Of a DNA stretch of 12,358 bases, positions 11,913-12,358 are shown in pieces (the stretch's first letter is position 1; each line of letters starts with the position of its first letter). The notes under the pieces are model-generated. The model was not told the origin of the DNA, ran no database searches, and worked only from the letters and a program-made list of their open reading frames with translations. The position numbers and the translations under genes were made by a program. Where the stretch lies: contig JAPYVG010000045.1 of NCBI GenBank assembly GCA_028277025.1, positions 1 through 12,358 on the forward strand. Direction: 5' to 3'. The DNA is from Sulfolobaceae archaeon. GTDB taxonomy: Archaea; Thermoproteota; Thermoprotei_A; Sulfolobales; Sulfolobaceae.

Positions 11913-12358
11913 ATGGTCAACATGATCAAGGGGGTCAGGCTGGTGCTCACTCCGCACATGGACGGTGAAGTCATCGGCATGGGCGGAACCATCGCTATCC
12001 TCGTTAAGTCAGGCTACCAAGTCGTTGTCGTTTACCTCACTGACGGAGCCGCGGCACACGAAGGAAGGGTCCTCCAAGGCTCCGAGAGACAAAAATACTC
12101 CTCAAGGCGCAAGTCGGAGGCGAAAGAGGCCTTAGGCATTCTGGGATGCGCCAGCGACAGGCTGGTGTTCCTGGACTTCCCCGACGCAAGGCTCGCCGAA
12201 TATGTCCCCCAGGCGGTCGACGAGGTGGTAGAGCTGATTCTGAGCACCGGGGCGAACGTGATCTACGCCCCACACCCAGGTGAATTCCACCCAGATGGTA
12301 GGGCGGCCAACAAAATAGCTAGACTAGCCGCGTGGAACGCGATGTTCCTTCACGGGCA
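11913..12358 (+). CDS. PIG-L/LmbE-family deacetylase-like protein (partial)
   Basis: The frame is open from ATG 11913 to the right edge (148 residues). It has the PIG-L fold pattern: strand VRLVLT, PHMDGEVIGMGGT (residues 14-26; family PHPDDExxGxGG), strand QVVVVYLTDGA, RRKSEAKEALGILG (65-78), the strand RLVFLDFPD, and NVIYAPHPGEFHPDGRAA (family HPDHxAA). Family members hydrolyse N-acetyl groups from GlcNAc-type sugars with a zinc ion. Two residues that bind zinc in characterised members such as MshB are glycine here: the second Asp of PHPDDE (G18) and the final His of HPDH (G129). The enzyme may therefore use other ligands or be inactive. A second in-frame ATG at 11922 is possible, but the TATA spacing favours 11913. 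Confidence 0.82.
   Translation, partial: MVNMIKGVRLVLTPHMDGEVIGMGGTIAILVKSGYQVVVVYLTDGAAAHEGRVLQGSERQKYSSRRKSEAKEALGILGCASDRLVFLDFPDARLAEYVPQAVDEVVELILSTGANVIYAPHPGEFHPDGRAANKIARLAAWNAMFLHG

Noticed and set aside
12032..12273. Minus-strand open frames of 71 and 78 codons
   Set aside because: Both are antisense to the PIG-L-type gene, which carries family motifs and a good promoter.
1..12358. CRISPR arrays, tRNA or rRNA genes
   Set aside because: No regularly spaced repeats of CRISPR size, no cloverleaf-like segment and no rRNA sequence were recognisable on either strand.

Overview
The window looks like chromosomal DNA of a thermophilic archaeon of the Thermoproteota (crenarchaea), possibly Sulfolobales-like. 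The grounds are TATA-like boxes about 26-28 bp upstream of start codons (mostly leaderless genes), archaeal GGTG/GAGG ribosome-binding sites, frequent GTG and TTG starts, and a relic of the archaeal-type ATPase family. Base composition changes sharply: about the first 7.5 kb is AT-rich, the M28 peptidase gene is the most AT-rich, and everything after about 7.6 kb is visibly GC-richer. With several broken genes between intact ones, this looks like an accessory island next to more ordinary chromosome.

Layout. (1) 1-283, minus: start of a secreted protein running off the left edge. (2) 478-3605, minus: a tightly packed three-gene operon of a P-loop GTPase, a 574-residue protein that looks like a GTPase-associated protein (GAP1-N-like), and a small four-helix membrane protein. 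(3) 3777-6195, plus, divergent from (2) across a 171-bp regulatory region with a perfect 10-bp inverted repeat: a 620-residue protein with an HExxH metallopeptidase motif and a DUF218/YdcF-like protein. Regions 2 and 3 together are a candidate NTP-dependent conflict or defence system. (4) 6225-8120: a mobile-DNA scrapyard holding a frameshifted archaeal ATPase tail, an AT-rich M28 peptidase gene, a 74-bp near-perfect inverted repeat, an oxidoreductase fragment, and a palindrome-rich tract over a decayed reading frame. (5) 8137-10011, plus: a candidate RiPP locus with a short precursor-like peptide whose C-terminus carries Tyr-x-Arg and Trp-x-Asn motifs, a radical SAM/SPASM maturase, and two small downstream frames joined by ATGA overlaps, the second frameshifted. 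(6) 10106-11521, minus: an unknown 125-residue protein, a broken copy of a metallophosphoesterase, and the intact metallophosphoesterase. (7) 11585-12358: a decayed membrane-segment ORF, a duplicated copy of the promoter and first codons of the 125-residue gene, and the start of a PIG-L/LmbE-type deacetylase cut by the right edge.

In regions 2-3 the GTPase could act as a switch, with the GAP1-like protein as scaffold or sensor and the membrane protein and/or peptidase as outputs. In region 5 the radical SAM enzyme probably modifies aromatic residues of the peptide encoded just upstream. Both readings are inferences from motifs and gene order.
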